NCBI GenBank assembly: GCA_018968885.1
Contig: JAGWZK010000003.1
Location: 172,555-236,554 of the forward strand
Direction: 5' to 3'
Length of the DNA stretch: 64,000 nt
Origin: Planctomycetota bacterium
GTDB taxonomy: Bacteria; Planctomycetota; Phycisphaerae; Phycisphaerales; UBA1924
The position numbers were made by a program, and so were the translations under genes. The notes under the pieces are model-generated. The model did no database searches and was not told the origin of the DNA. It saw only the letters and a program-made list of their open reading frames with translations. The number at the start of each line of letters is the position of its first letter. The first letter of the stretch is position 1. Positions 8,684 through 16,978 of the stretch are shown here, piece by piece.

Positions 8684-8901
8684 CAGTGAGCCCCCCGGGT
8701 AAGAGGACGACCGGAGGCGATGACAACGCGATCGACACTCATGTGCGAACGCGATGCGGTGCACGCTGCGGTGATCTCGCGCTGCACGTGACGATGAGGG
8801 CGATGCACGCGCGGTGCACTGCAAGACATGACTGACATCATCGAACGACGCGTCGCTGCAGCGTTCAGATTCAACAGGTTGTGTTCTGTCGTGTGGTTCA
8901 T
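8683..8901 (-). CDS. Small basic hypothetical protein, first frame after the lexA-operon promoter
   Basis: A possible 72-residue protein from ATG 8901 (a GTG at 8928 is an alternative), rich in Arg, His and Ser, for example HRPHRHVQREITAACTASRS. It ends in TGATG, where the next frame begins. No Shine-Dalgarno sequence and no family are recognised. Its only support is its place directly behind a good promoter and the coupled junction. It could equally be an untranslated leader. Confidence 0.3.
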   Translation of the reverse strand: MNHTTEHNLLNLNAAATRRSMMSVMSCSAPRVHRPHRHVQREITAACTASRSHMSVDRVVIASGRPLTRGAH

Positions 8902-8966
8902 GTCAGGTCTATCGAAACCCGATCGCACGCCCGATCAGATTTCTTCCCGAGCGTTTGGGTGTTAGT

Positions 8967-8994
8967 AGTATAACAGAACACTTCATACTGTCAA
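8967..8994 (-). promoter_or_regulatory. Sigma70-type promoter with overlapping inverted repeat, candidate LexA operator
   Basis: On the minus strand TTGACA (8989-8994) and TATACT (8967-8972) are separated by 16 bases, close to consensus. The arms AGTAT and ATACT (8967-8971 and 8985-8989) form a dyad lying across the spacer and -10. That is where a repressor would block polymerase. LexA autoregulation is expected in SOS systems, but I do not know the LexA motif of this lineage, so the operator assignment is inferred. Confidence 0.55.
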
Positions 8995-9159
8995 CTGTCT
9001 GTCAGGTTCCTGCAACAATTGCCTGAACCCTCAAAACTGCGGCGTTTCTGGGCCAAACTGCCAAAAGCGAGCATTTTCAGGCCGCACGCGGATTCTTGCG
9101 TAAAGTCTTGTGAAATATGGGTTTATGAAAATTATTCGGAAAATGAAAGGTACTGAAAA

Positions 9160-10362
9160 TCAGCCATTTGCCACAAACTGGCTTCCCGCCCGTTTGATGC
9201 GTTTGTGAATCTCCAAGATCGTGAGATCGCCGCGGATCGCTGCCACGGGGCGGCCCGATCGCGCCACCAGTTGATCCAGTGTCTGCGCCGTTTCCAGCAT
9301 CTCCAGCAGGGTTGCCTGCTCTGGGGTCAGCCCCACCACCTTTTTGATTCTGGCCTGTCTCTCCTGCTTTTCCTGATTCGCCGCGAAGAGGCCTGCGTCG
9401 GTGTATCGCGACTCGTGCGTCCCTTGGTGCGCGTGCTCGGCAGGACGCTCGATCAGCTGCATGACTTCACCCGGTTCAGTAACCAAGTGTGCCCCGCCAC
9501 TCTTGATGAGTTCGTGGCTTCCCTGGCTGGCGGCAGAATCCACCCGCCCCGGCACCACCATGACTTCTCGGTGGTGTTCCTCTGCCGCTAATCGAGCAGT
9601 GATCAGCGCCCCGGACCGCAACGCGGCTTCAATCACCAGCACGCCAAGCGACATGCCACTGATGATGCGGTTACGCGCGGGAAAGTTCTCGGGATTCGGA
9701 GGCGTATCCAGAGGCAGTTCGCTGATCACTGCGCCTGTCTGAGCGATCTTCTCATACATCTCGGCATGTTCGGGTGGGTAGCACTGCGCGTGCCCACACC
9801 CCAGCACGGCGATGGTCCGACCCTTGGCACGCAGGGCTGCGCGGTGTGCCGCAGCGTCGATGCCCTTGGCCCCACCCGACACGATCGTGATCCCCGCCGA
9901 GGCGATGACGGTGGAGAAACGCTCGGCCTGCTCCACGCCGTACGCCGTGCATTTGCGGCTGCCCACCACGGCGAGGGTGAAGCGATCACGCCCGGCGTGA
10001 TCCAATTGCCCTTTCACATACAGCAATGGGGGTGCGCCAGGAATCTCTTTCAATAGGGGCGGATATTCATCATCCTGCTGCGAGATGAGCCGCACACCGG
10101 TTTGGGCACAGCGTTCCAGTTCGCGCTCGGCCAGATCGGCGGAAGCGGCAAATGCTGCGACGATGTCGGCCGAGCGTTTGGGGCCGATCTTGTCCACCTG
10201 TTCCAAGCCAGACGCGGAAAGCCCAAGAACCACTGCGGGGGAGCGAAACTGCTCAATGAGGCGGCGAATCAGCACAGGCCCCAGCCCGGGCACCAGCGTC
10301 AGCCGCAACAGATCTCGCGTGTGGGCCGCGCTTGCAGAAGGTGATGAGGTGTGGTCGGCCAT
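9160..10362 (-). CDS. dprA: DNA processing protein DprA/Smf
   Basis: Loads RecA on incoming single-stranded DNA during natural transformation; 400 aa, cytosolic. The N-terminus has a helix-hairpin-helix region (LVPGLGPVLIRRLIEQF; VDKIGPKRSADIV). The Rossmann-like core carries VVGSRKCTAYG, SGGAKGIDAAAHRAAL, the Cys-Gly-His/YPPEH region, NFPARNRIISG and GALITARLAAEE. The C-terminal winged-helix region (about 330-395, LTPEQATLLEMLE) resembles DprA_WH. With comEC at 55533 this suggests a working DNA-uptake pathway, although the two genes lie 45 kb apart. About 160 AT-rich bases separate it from the lexA-operon promoter. Confidence 0.93.
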   Translation of the reverse strand: MADHTSSPSASAAHTRDLLRLTLVPGLGPVLIRRLIEQFRSPAVVLGLSASGLEQVDKIGPKRSADIVAAFAASADLAERELERCAQTGVRLISQQDDEYPPLLKEIPGAPPLLYVKGQLDHAGRDRFTLAVVGSRKCTAYGVEQAERFSTVIASAGITIVSGGAKGIDAAAHRAALRAKGRTIAVLGCGHAQCYPPEHAEMYEKIAQTGAVISELPLDTPPNPENFPARNRIISGMSLGVLVIEAALRSGALITARLAAEEHHREVMVVPGRVDSAASQGSHELIKSGGAHLVTEPGEVMQLIERPAEHAHQGTHESRYTDAGLFAANQEKQERQARIKKVVGLTPEQATLLEMLETAQTLDQLVARSGRPVAAIRGDLTILEIHKRIKRAGSQFVANG

Positions 10363-10378
10363 GCTCCCCTTGCAGGTA

Positions 10379-10912
10379 TCAGGGTTTCGTGGTAGGGGTG
10401 GAGGCGGGGGTTGGGGCGGGGGTTGGGGTCGTGCGAATCAGGCGATATGCCTCACGATCAAGCTTGGCATTGTGAGGGGCTTGCAAGGCGAGAATGCGGA
10501 CGGGAATGGAGCTTTCCACCCCGCTGGCGACGCGGGCGGGGTGGTTGGTGGTGGAGTAGACGTAGAGGTTGTTGGGTTCGCGGATGAGGAGGTAGATGTC
10601 CTTGCCACCAAAGGAATCGGCGATGTAGGTGATGGCGCATTGGTAGCCGCCGGTCGGGGTCTTGACGATGAGGACATGCTGCGGGCCGGCGGAATCCAGC
10701 GTAATCTCAAGGCCGGAGAAGCGGTCCTCCTCCCCTTCGGGGAAAACGGGCTTGGGCGGGGTGCCATAGCAACCACTGAGCGTGAGCACCCCTGTCACCA
10801 TGACGATTTGGCCCAACAGGGCGAGCCGTAGCGGCCGGGCGCGATGAATCGGGTTGCTTTTGGCAAAGCCGGATGTGCTGGGCAAATTGTGAGAAAACCG
10901 GGTGCTGGTCAA
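10379..10912 (-). CDS. Putative lipoprotein, unknown function
   Basis: A 177-residue protein with a lipobox-like LTLSGC after a hydrophobic stretch (GQIVMVTGVLTLSGC), suggesting an outer- or inner-membrane lipoprotein. If translation starts at a later ATG (10801), the signal peptide would be unusually short, so the upstream start is kept. The mature domain contains LEITLDSAGPQHVLIVKTP and KDIYLLIREPNNLYVYST, apparently all-beta. The tail is a Thr/Pro repeat (TPTPAPTPASTPT). No family is recognised. It is divergent from the SpoIID-type lipoprotein gene 45 bases away, so they share a promoter region. Confidence 0.55.
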   Translation of the reverse strand: MTSTRFSHNLPSTSGFAKSNPIHRARPLRLALLGQIVMVTGVLTLSGCYGTPPKPVFPEGEEDRFSGLEITLDSAGPQHVLIVKTPTGGYQCAITYIADSFGGKDIYLLIREPNNLYVYSTTNHPARVASGVESSIPVRILALQAPHNAKLDREAYRLIRTTPTPAPTPASTPTTKP

Positions 10913-10957
10913 ATCATCCTCCAGGACGTCACTTGCCGATGTTTCGGGCCAGGAATC

Positions 10958-12379
10958 ATGCTCATGCTATCAAACAACCTTCTCCGTGTCCGATCATCTC
11001 GCCCCGCCGCCTGTCTGGTGCTGGGTCTGAGTCTGCTCAGTCTCCCCGGCTGTCTGAATGACGACGACGGGGATCGCCTGATCCGTGCCCCGTGGCAGGA
11101 GCGCGACTCCGGCCCTGCGGTGCAGTTTCGCGACGAGCCCACCATCAAGGTGCGGCTCGTCGGCGCGATCCCCACGTGTTCGTTGCAAGGGACCGCTCCC
11201 CTCTTGGTGCGGCCGGCAGGAGTTGGTGGGGAGACCGGTACGGGTGCCCGCAGCAACACCTTGACCCCGCCCCTTCAGATTCAGATCTCCTCGGCTGGTA
11301 TCCGCGTGACCCCGGCCAGTGGCGCCGCAACGCTCTTTCCGATTGGTCAGGATGTGGAGATTGCCCTTGCCTCGGCCCACGCCCACGTCGGTGCCGTTCG
11401 TGGCACCGGCATAGAGACGGCGCGGCTCACTCTCCCCGGCGAGGGGGCGAGCATGAGTGTTCCCGGAGTGATCACTGTGAAAGGAGATTGGGCAGGCGGG
11501 GGCATCCGCATGGATGTGATCTCTGAGATGCCGATGGAGTCGTATGTCGCTGGTGTGGTGGCGCGCGAGATGTACGCCAGTTGGCCACGCGGGGCATATG
11601 AGATGCAGGCCGTCGCATCCCGCAGCTTTGCATTGCATGAGCAGCAGCGGGCTCGCTCCACCGGTCGGGGATTTGATATTGACTCCTCGCCGGCCAGCAG
11701 TCAGGCCTTTGCCGGAACTGCCGCGAGCGCCACAGTTATCGCGGCGGTAGAAGCGACACGGGGCCAGGTGCTCAGCGATGGGTCGGGGCACATTCTGCGT
11801 GCTTACTTCAGCTCGTGCAGTGGCGGGCGCCCTGCTTCGGCCAGTGATGTGTGGCCGACGGGGAATGGCTTTGAATACAACCGTGCCTCACCCCTGCAGG
11901 CAACGCGGCGAACGGATTACTCGCAGCAATCCCCCAAAGCCCGCTGGACGGTGAAGCGGAGCAGCGATGATGTCTCACGCCGCGTGAGGATGTGGGGTGA
12001 TTCATCGGGAGAAGGACTGCGCACGCTGGGGCGGATTCGCGCGATTGAGGTCAGCAAGCGCAACGAGGCGGATCGGCCGCGCAAATTCAGGATTACTGAT
12101 GATCGTGGGCAGACCTTTGAACTGGGAGCGGAGTTGATGCGTCAGGCCCTGAACCACCCGGCGGCGGGAACAGCCGCGATCACCGACACCTCACGGGTGT
12201 GGTCCAGCGATATGGAATTCAAAGTGACGGCGACGGATGTGGTGATCACAGGTCGCGGCTTTGGCCACGGTGTCGGCATGTGCCAGTGGAGTGCCAAGGC
12301 GATGGCCGAAGGTGGGGTGAGCTGGCGGCAGATGGCAACACACTTCTATCCGGGCAGCGGCGTGCGCAAGGTGTATTGA
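10958..12379 (+). CDS. SpoIID/LytB-domain lipoprotein (putative peptidoglycan-active)
   Basis: A 473-residue exported lipoprotein; the lipobox is LLSLPGC near residue 30. The ATG at 10958 is chosen because AGGA lies just upstream and it avoids overlap with the divergent gene. The central and C-terminal parts match the SpoIID/LytB domain: MPMESYVAGVVAREM, EMQAVASRSFAL (compare the usual KAQAVAARTYAL), YFSSCSGG, and the closing GRGFGHGVGMCQWSAKAMA. SpoIID proteins are lytic transglycosylases acting on peptidoglycan glycan strands during cell wall remodelling. Non-spore-formers carry relatives of less clear role. Target and timing here are unknown. Confidence 0.85.
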   Translation: MLMLSNNLLRVRSSRPAACLVLGLSLLSLPGCLNDDDGDRLIRAPWQERDSGPAVQFRDEPTIKVRLVGAIPTCSLQGTAPLLVRPAGVGGETGTGARSNTLTPPLQIQISSAGIRVTPASGAATLFPIGQDVEIALASAHAHVGAVRGTGIETARLTLPGEGASMSVPGVITVKGDWAGGGIRMDVISEMPMESYVAGVVAREMYASWPRGAYEMQAVASRSFALHEQQRARSTGRGFDIDSSPASSQAFAGTAASATVIAAVEATRGQVLSDGSGHILRAYFSSCSGGRPASASDVWPTGNGFEYNRASPLQATRRTDYSQQSPKARWTVKRSSDDVSRRVRMWGDSSGEGLRTLGRIRAIEVSKRNEADRPRKFRITDDRGQTFELGAELMRQALNHPAAGTAAITDTSRVWSSDMEFKVTATDVVITGRGFGHGVGMCQWSAKAMAEGGVSWRQMATHFYPGSGVRKVY

Positions 12380-12459
12380 AGGATCCTCTTGAATTACAGT
12401 CAGCGTGCGGTTGTGGCGCAGGGTCCTGTGCGTCACGACTTTGGTCTACGCTTGCGATC

Positions 12460-13809
12460 ATGCGAAGAGCGACGTGCATCACGGGTCTGGGAGCAGTGAG
12501 TGCAATGGGTGTGGGCGTTCCTGCCTTGTGGGAGGGGCTGGTGGCAGGGCGGTCGGCGGTGGGCCCGCTGACGAGCATTGATGCCTCGGGATTTGGCGCC
12601 AAACTGGGAGGCGAGGTCAAGGACTTTTCCGCCAAGGACCACGTGCCCAAGCACTATCGCAAGGCCGTGAAGATTATGGCGCGGGATATCGAGTTGGCGG
12701 TGGTGGCGGCCAAGGAAGCGGCCGAACACGCGGGACTCATCACTCGGGCCGGGTTGCCGGAGGGGCAGACGACGGGAACGACGTATCCGGCCGAGCGGAT
12801 GGGGTGTCACATCGGGGCGGCGTTGATCGCGGCCGAGACTGTTGAGTTGACCACGGCGATGGCGACTGCGGTGAAGGAGAGCGATGGAGAGTTTGACCTG
12901 CAGGCCTGGGGTGGTGCGCCGGGTGGCAAAGGGGCGATGAACAACCTGACTCCACTGTGGCTTTTGAAGTATCTCCCCAACATGCTCGCAAGTCACGTGA
13001 CGATTCTGCATGGGGCCGAGGGACCGAGCAACACCATCACCTGCAATGAGGCGAGTGCGTTGTTGTCGATCGGGGAATCGATGCGGGTGATCGAGCGTGG
13101 GGCGGCGGACGTGTGCTTTTCGGGCGGTGCTGAATCCAATATCAATCACATGCGCCTGGCGCGCCTGCAACTGGCGGGGCGGCTTGCGGCAACGGCTGGG
13201 GATGACAACGGTGGCGATGTGCCCCGTCCATATGACGCCGCGTCTCCCGGCACTACACCCGGTGAGGCGGGTGCGGTGGTGATGGTGGAGTCATTGGAGT
13301 GTGCGCAAAAGCGTGGTCAGAAGGTGCTGGCGCGGATTGCGGGATTCGGGGCGGCCCATTCTCCCCCGCCGCAGATTCCACCATTTGCACAGCGGCGAAT
13401 AGAGCCGGATGAGGGATTGGCACTGTCGATTCTGGCGGCGCTGCGCGATGCGGGGATCGGGGCGGATGCGATTGATGCGATCGTGCCACACGCCAGCGGA
13501 ATTGCGGATGTGGATACTCCGGAGCTGGGCGCGCTGCGTCAGGTGTTTGGAACGCGCTTGAAGGAAATCCCGCTGATCACGCTGACGCCGAATGTGGGGC
13601 ATTCATTATCAGGACAGGCGGGGTTGATGGTGGCGGCAGGGGTGATGGCGCTGACGACACAGACGCTGCCGGGTCGTTTGCACGCGGGATCGCCACCACC
13701 GGATGCGCGGGCGGAGAAGTCCTCGTCGCGCAGCGTGAACTTGAGATATATCGTGGTGTGCACCTCGTCATTGGGTGGACAGAACGCGGCGATTGTGTTG
13801 TCGAACTGA
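12460..13809 (+). CDS. Beta-ketoacyl synthase-like protein, divergent (KS1)
   Basis: A 449-residue thiolase-fold ketosynthase-like enzyme. The start at 12460 gives the expected first strand CITGLGAVSAMGVG. The putative nucleophile Cys lies in NTITCNEASALLS, the first His in VPHASGIADVDTPE and the second in TPNVGHSLSGQAG. The loop before the second His lacks the Lys of the usual K-x(3)-GH motif, and the Cys motif deviates from TACAS. It may therefore be a decarboxylating-only or chain-length-factor-like partner rather than a standard FabF. A more canonical ketosynthase (14876) lies 1.1 kb downstream on the same strand with one gene between, which suggests a KS pair for a specialised lipid or polyketide. 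Confidence 0.8.
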   Translation: MRRATCITGLGAVSAMGVGVPALWEGLVAGRSAVGPLTSIDASGFGAKLGGEVKDFSAKDHVPKHYRKAVKIMARDIELAVVAAKEAAEHAGLITRAGLPEGQTTGTTYPAERMGCHIGAALIAAETVELTTAMATAVKESDGEFDLQAWGGAPGGKGAMNNLTPLWLLKYLPNMLASHVTILHGAEGPSNTITCNEASALLSIGESMRVIERGAADVCFSGGAESNINHMRLARLQLAGRLAATAGDDNGGDVPRPYDAASPGTTPGEAGAVVMVESLECAQKRGQKVLARIAGFGAAHSPPPQIPPFAQRRIEPDEGLALSILAALRDAGIGADAIDAIVPHASGIADVDTPELGALRQVFGTRLKEIPLITLTPNVGHSLSGQAGLMVAAGVMALTTQTLPGRLHAGSPPPDARAEKSSSRSVNLRYIVVCTSSLGGQNAAIVLSN

Positions 13810-13915
13810 TCTTGAGTATCCAGGCGCAGGTGCAGAGTGCCAAATGGCCAAAGTTCCAGATGGCGATATTCAGAACACGCCCCCGCATTCGCTAAGGTCA
13901 CATCCCGCGTGCCTT

Positions 13916-13945
13916 GATCTGGTCATTTGGTGATCTGGTTATTTG
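13916..13945 (+). repeat. Two direct 14-bp repeats upstream of the GxxExxY gene
   Basis: GATCTGGTCATTTG (13916-13929) and GATCTGGTTATTTG (13932-13945) differ by one base and are spaced by two. One helical turn plus about five bases separates their starts, so a dimeric regulator site is conceivable. No known operator is recognised. Confidence 0.5.
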
Positions 13946-13952
13946 AAACTTC

Positions 13953-13975
13953 CCGCCACCACTCTGTGGTGGCGG
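13953..13975 (+). promoter_or_regulatory. Perfect 10-bp hairpin in the leader of the GxxExxY gene
   Basis: CCGCCACCAC (13953-13962) and GTGGTGGCGG (13966-13975) pair fully around TCT. No T-run follows on either side, so it is not a standard terminator. It may be an RNA structure in the 5' leader about 90 bases before the start codon. Confidence 0.5.
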
Positions 13976-14065
13976 CCTGCCAACAATCGAGAGCTTCAAG
14001 CACGGCCTGGTCATGTCGGCCGGAGCCGCTTCAAGTGCTTCAAGCTCTTTACAGGAGTGATTGCA

Positions 14066-14785
14066 ATGTCAGGCGAGTACCACAGCGACTACAGGAGTGA
14101 CTACAGAGGCGGCGGTGATCGGGGAGGAGATCGTGGTGGGCGTGGTCGCGGTCGCGGCGGATACGGCGATCGTGGTGGGGATCGGGGACGGGGTCGTCCT
14201 CGTCGTCAGGGAATTCCGCTTTCGGCCCTGGATCAGAACCTCACCAGCGTGAGCCACAAGATCATCGGCATCGCGACTGAGATTCACAGCACACTGGGCC
14301 CGGGCTTTGACCGCGCGGTGTATGTCGAGGCCTTCAAGAACGAGATGACTGCCGCGGGAATCAACTTCACCGCTGGCAAGGCATTTGATGTGTCGTACAA
14401 GGATCGCGTTGTGGGAAAGACCACCGCCGACTTTGTGATTGAGAATCTCTTCATCGTCACCATCAGCGATCGTTCCTCCCACATCGGCGGTTTTGATCGC
14501 AGCCAGCTGCGTGGGCAGTTGAAGGCGGCGGATCTGACTCTGGGCCTGATCGTTTCCTTTGGCGGCCGCCGCCTGAAGGATGGTCTGGTGCGCGTCTTGA
14601 ACATCGAGAAGCTCAAGCGTGATCACCCCGGCCAGTTTGATCTGGCGGATGACGAGGGTGGCGAAGGCGGTGGTGAAGGCGCAGGCGAGCACTCTTCCGG
14701 CGATTCGGAATGGGATGACCATTCTTCTTCCGGCTCGGATTCGTTTGGTTCCGGACGTAGCGTCAACTTTGACGACCGCGTGTGA
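14066..14785 (+). CDS. GxxExxY-like protein with N-terminal RGG-rich tail
   Basis: A 239-residue protein. The ATG at 14066 has AGGAG upstream. Residues about 10-48 are an Arg/Gly-rich disordered tail with many RGG/RGR units (GGDRGGRGRGRGG), as in RNA-binding proteins. Residues about 50-195 match the GxxExxY family: KIIGIATEIHSTLGPG, the TADFVIEN strand, QLKAADLTLGLIVSFGGR and LKDGLVRVLN. The motif itself reads GFDRAVY, so the signature Glu is Arg. The strand that normally carries E-x-K reads IVTISDR, so nuclease-like active-site residues are missing. The C-terminus is acidic, Ser/Gly-rich and disordered. The function of GxxExxY proteins is not established. It lies between two ketosynthase genes. 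Confidence 0.75.
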   Translation: MSGEYHSDYRSDYRGGGDRGGDRGGRGRGRGGYGDRGGDRGRGRPRRQGIPLSALDQNLTSVSHKIIGIATEIHSTLGPGFDRAVYVEAFKNEMTAAGINFTAGKAFDVSYKDRVVGKTTADFVIENLFIVTISDRSSHIGGFDRSQLRGQLKAADLTLGLIVSFGGRRLKDGLVRVLNIEKLKRDHPGQFDLADDEGGEGGGEGAGEHSSGDSEWDDHSSSGSDSFGSGRSVNFDDRV

Positions 14786-14805
14786 ACCATCGGTGCACAT
14801 ATTCA

Positions 14806-14843
14806 CCGCCCCGCCGGGTGATGCCGCCGGGGCGGCTTTGTTT
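14806..14843 (+). terminator. Rho-independent terminator after the GxxExxY gene
   Basis: CCGCCCCG (14806-14813) pairs with CGGGGCGG (14828-14835), followed by CTTTGTTTG. It closes the GxxExxY transcript about 20 bases after its stop and lies just before the second ketosynthase. Confidence 0.75.
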
Positions 14844-14875
14844 GCAGAGTGAGTTCTACAAAGGGAATGGACCCC

Positions 14876-16210
14876 ATGGCTCAGCAGCGCGTGGTGATTA
14901 CCGGGATGGGCTGGGTGACGTCTCTGGGGCATGATCTGGAGACGGTGTGGAGCGCGCTTCTCAAGCCCAGCAGTGGCGTGGGGCCGATCACGCGCTTCGA
15001 TGCCTCAACGTTTGAGACCAATTTCGCGGCAGAGGTGAAAAACTTCTCGCTGGAATCCATCCTGGGTGCCAAAGCCAAGGAGCACGCCGGTGCCGGGTTG
15101 CATTCACAGTTTGCGCTCGGCGCGGCGATGCAGGCGTGGAAACAGTCGGGATTGGCACAGTTTGCAGGATTGGACCGGCGCCGAATGGGGATTTACTTTG
15201 CCAGTGGCGAAGGGCCGCTGGATTTTGGAAACTTCGCCCGAACCAACTTGGCTTCGTGGAAGCCCGAGACGCGCACGTGCGATGCCGTGGCGTGGGCCAC
15301 GAAGGCGGCGACGACGCTGGTGGCTGAGCGTGAAGTCGAGCAGGAGCCGAATCTAGCGTTGACTCATCTGGCGTCGGCATTTGGCTGCCGCGGACCGGCC
15401 TTCAACTGTCTGACCGCGTGCGCTGCGAGCAATCAGGCGATTGGAGAGGCGGCGGACATTCTGCGCCGCGGGGATGCGGATGTGATGTTTGCAGGTGGGG
15501 CGCACTCGATGATTCACCCGTTGGGGTTGACGGGGTTCATTCGCTTGACGGCATGCAGCCGGCGGCGTGAGAGCCCGCAGACGGCAGCGCGGCCCTTTGA
15601 TGCCACGCGTGACGGATTCGTGATGGGAGAGGGGTCGGGCGTGTTGATTCTCGAGACTCTCGAGCACGCGATGGCGCGAGGCGCGACACCACTGGCCGAG
15701 ATCGTGGGGTACGGATCTTCGGCGGATGCGTATCGCGTGACGGATATGCACCCGGATGGACGCGGAGCCAGGGCAGCGATGGAATTGGCACTCAAACAGG
15801 CGGGAATCGACGCGCGCTCGCCAGGTAAGGATGGACGTCCACAGGTGCACTACATCTCTGCGCACGGCACGGGCACCAAGGAGAATGATCGCATAGAGAC
15901 GCGGGCGATCAAGGCGGTGTTTGGTGACCTGGCGCCGCGGGTGCCGATTTCAAGCGTGAAGTCGATGCTCGGACACTGCATCGCGGCGGCGGGTGGTGTG
16001 GAGATGATCACCTGCGTGCTGGCGATTCGCACGGGTGTGCTCCCCCCCACTCTCAATCTGCACAATCCGGATCCAGAGTGTGACCTGGACTATGTCCCCA
16101 ATGTGCCTCGCGATGTGCGGAATGCGGGTGGCGTGGACGTATGCCTGTCCAACTCGTTTGGGTTTGGTGGGCAGAATGACACGGTTGTGGTGAGAAGGTT
16201 TATCGCCTGA
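14876..16210 (+). CDS. 3-oxoacyl-ACP synthase, FabF type (KS2)
   Basis: A 444-residue condensing enzyme that extends acyl-ACP with malonyl-ACP. The start at 14876 gives the standard AQQRVVITGMGWVTSLG; AAAGGGA lies upstream, and an in-frame ATG at 14867 is possible but too close to it. The catalytic triad is intact: Cys in NCLTACAASNQA, His in YISAHGTGTKEND, and SVKSMLGHCIAAAGG with both Lys and His. GFVMGEGSGVLILE is also present. Unlike KS1 it should be fully active. Its position next to KS1 suggests the pair works in a secondary acyl pathway rather than as the only housekeeping FabF, but no ACP or ketoreductase gene is adjacent. Confidence 0.9.
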   Translation: MAQQRVVITGMGWVTSLGHDLETVWSALLKPSSGVGPITRFDASTFETNFAAEVKNFSLESILGAKAKEHAGAGLHSQFALGAAMQAWKQSGLAQFAGLDRRRMGIYFASGEGPLDFGNFARTNLASWKPETRTCDAVAWATKAATTLVAEREVEQEPNLALTHLASAFGCRGPAFNCLTACAASNQAIGEAADILRRGDADVMFAGGAHSMIHPLGLTGFIRLTACSRRRESPQTAARPFDATRDGFVMGEGSGVLILETLEHAMARGATPLAEIVGYGSSADAYRVTDMHPDGRGARAAMELALKQAGIDARSPGKDGRPQVHYISAHGTGTKENDRIETRAIKAVFGDLAPRVPISSVKSMLGHCIAAAGGVEMITCVLAIRTGVLPPTLNLHNPDPECDLDYVPNVPRDVRNAGGVDVCLSNSFGFGGQNDTVVVRRFIA

Positions 16211-16242
16211 TGTCTGGTTCCTTAAACTGGCGTCTTGCTTTC

Positions 16243-16881
16243 TCAATTCGTCCCATACATGCGATCACCCGCATCGCCGAGCCCGGGAACGATGTATCCC
16301 TTTTCGTTGAGATCCGCATCGACGGCGGCGGCATAGATCGCGATGTCAGGATGTTGGGCATGCACGCGGGTGACACCCGCAGGGGCGGCGACCAGGCACA
16401 TGAGCCGCAGGTCTTTGGCGCCAGCTTTCTTGAGTGTGTCCAGTGCCGCGACGGCTGAGCCGCCAGTGGCGAGCATGGGATCGACGAGCACGACGGGGCC
16501 ATCTCCCAGAGTCTTGGGGAGCCGCTCAAGATAGGCACGCGGACGCAGAGTGTGCTCGTCACGGACGATTCCAAGGTGGCCGACTCTGGCCTCGGGCATC
16601 ACATCAAGAATGCCTTGAGCCATTCCCAGCCCGGCACGCAGGACGGGGACAACGGTAATGGTGCCGGCAAGGCGGCGCACCTTGGTGCGGGTCATGGGGG
16701 TGGCGACATCCACCTCGATAGTGGGAAAGGTGCGTGTGGCTTCAAAGACCATGAGCCCGGCGATTTCAGCCAAAAGCCCTCGAAAGGCCCGGTGGCCAGT
16801 CTGGGCATCGCGGATCATGCCGAGTTTGTGCTGGATCAGAGGGTGGTCAAAGACGGTGACGTTAGAGTGGGACCAATCCAT
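16243..16881 (-). CDS. upp: Uracil phosphoribosyltransferase
   Basis: Converts uracil and PRPP to UMP in pyrimidine salvage; 212 aa, cytosolic, normal length. The start at 16881 begins MDWSHSNVTVFDHPLIQHKL, the usual UPRT N-terminus in which HPLIQHKL is diagnostic. PVLRAGLGMAQGILD and the PRPP-binding loop VVLVDPMLATGGSA are intact, and the C-terminal DADLNEKGYIVPGLGDAGDR is the uracil-binding segment. It is convergent with KS2 and divergent from the sulfotransferase. Confidence 0.95.
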   Translation of the reverse strand: MDWSHSNVTVFDHPLIQHKLGMIRDAQTGHRAFRGLLAEIAGLMVFEATRTFPTIEVDVATPMTRTKVRRLAGTITVVPVLRAGLGMAQGILDVMPEARVGHLGIVRDEHTLRPRAYLERLPKTLGDGPVVLVDPMLATGGSAVAALDTLKKAGAKDLRLMCLVAAPAGVTRVHAQHPDIAIYAAAVDADLNEKGYIVPGLGDAGDRMYGTN

Positions 16882-16978
16882 GGCAGAAGCATACCGGCTT
16901 GGAGAAACGGGTATCATGCCATTCCTGGCTTGAGGGCTCGTTTCTTCCGGCTCGGATTTCAAAGGTGTGGAGAATCGC

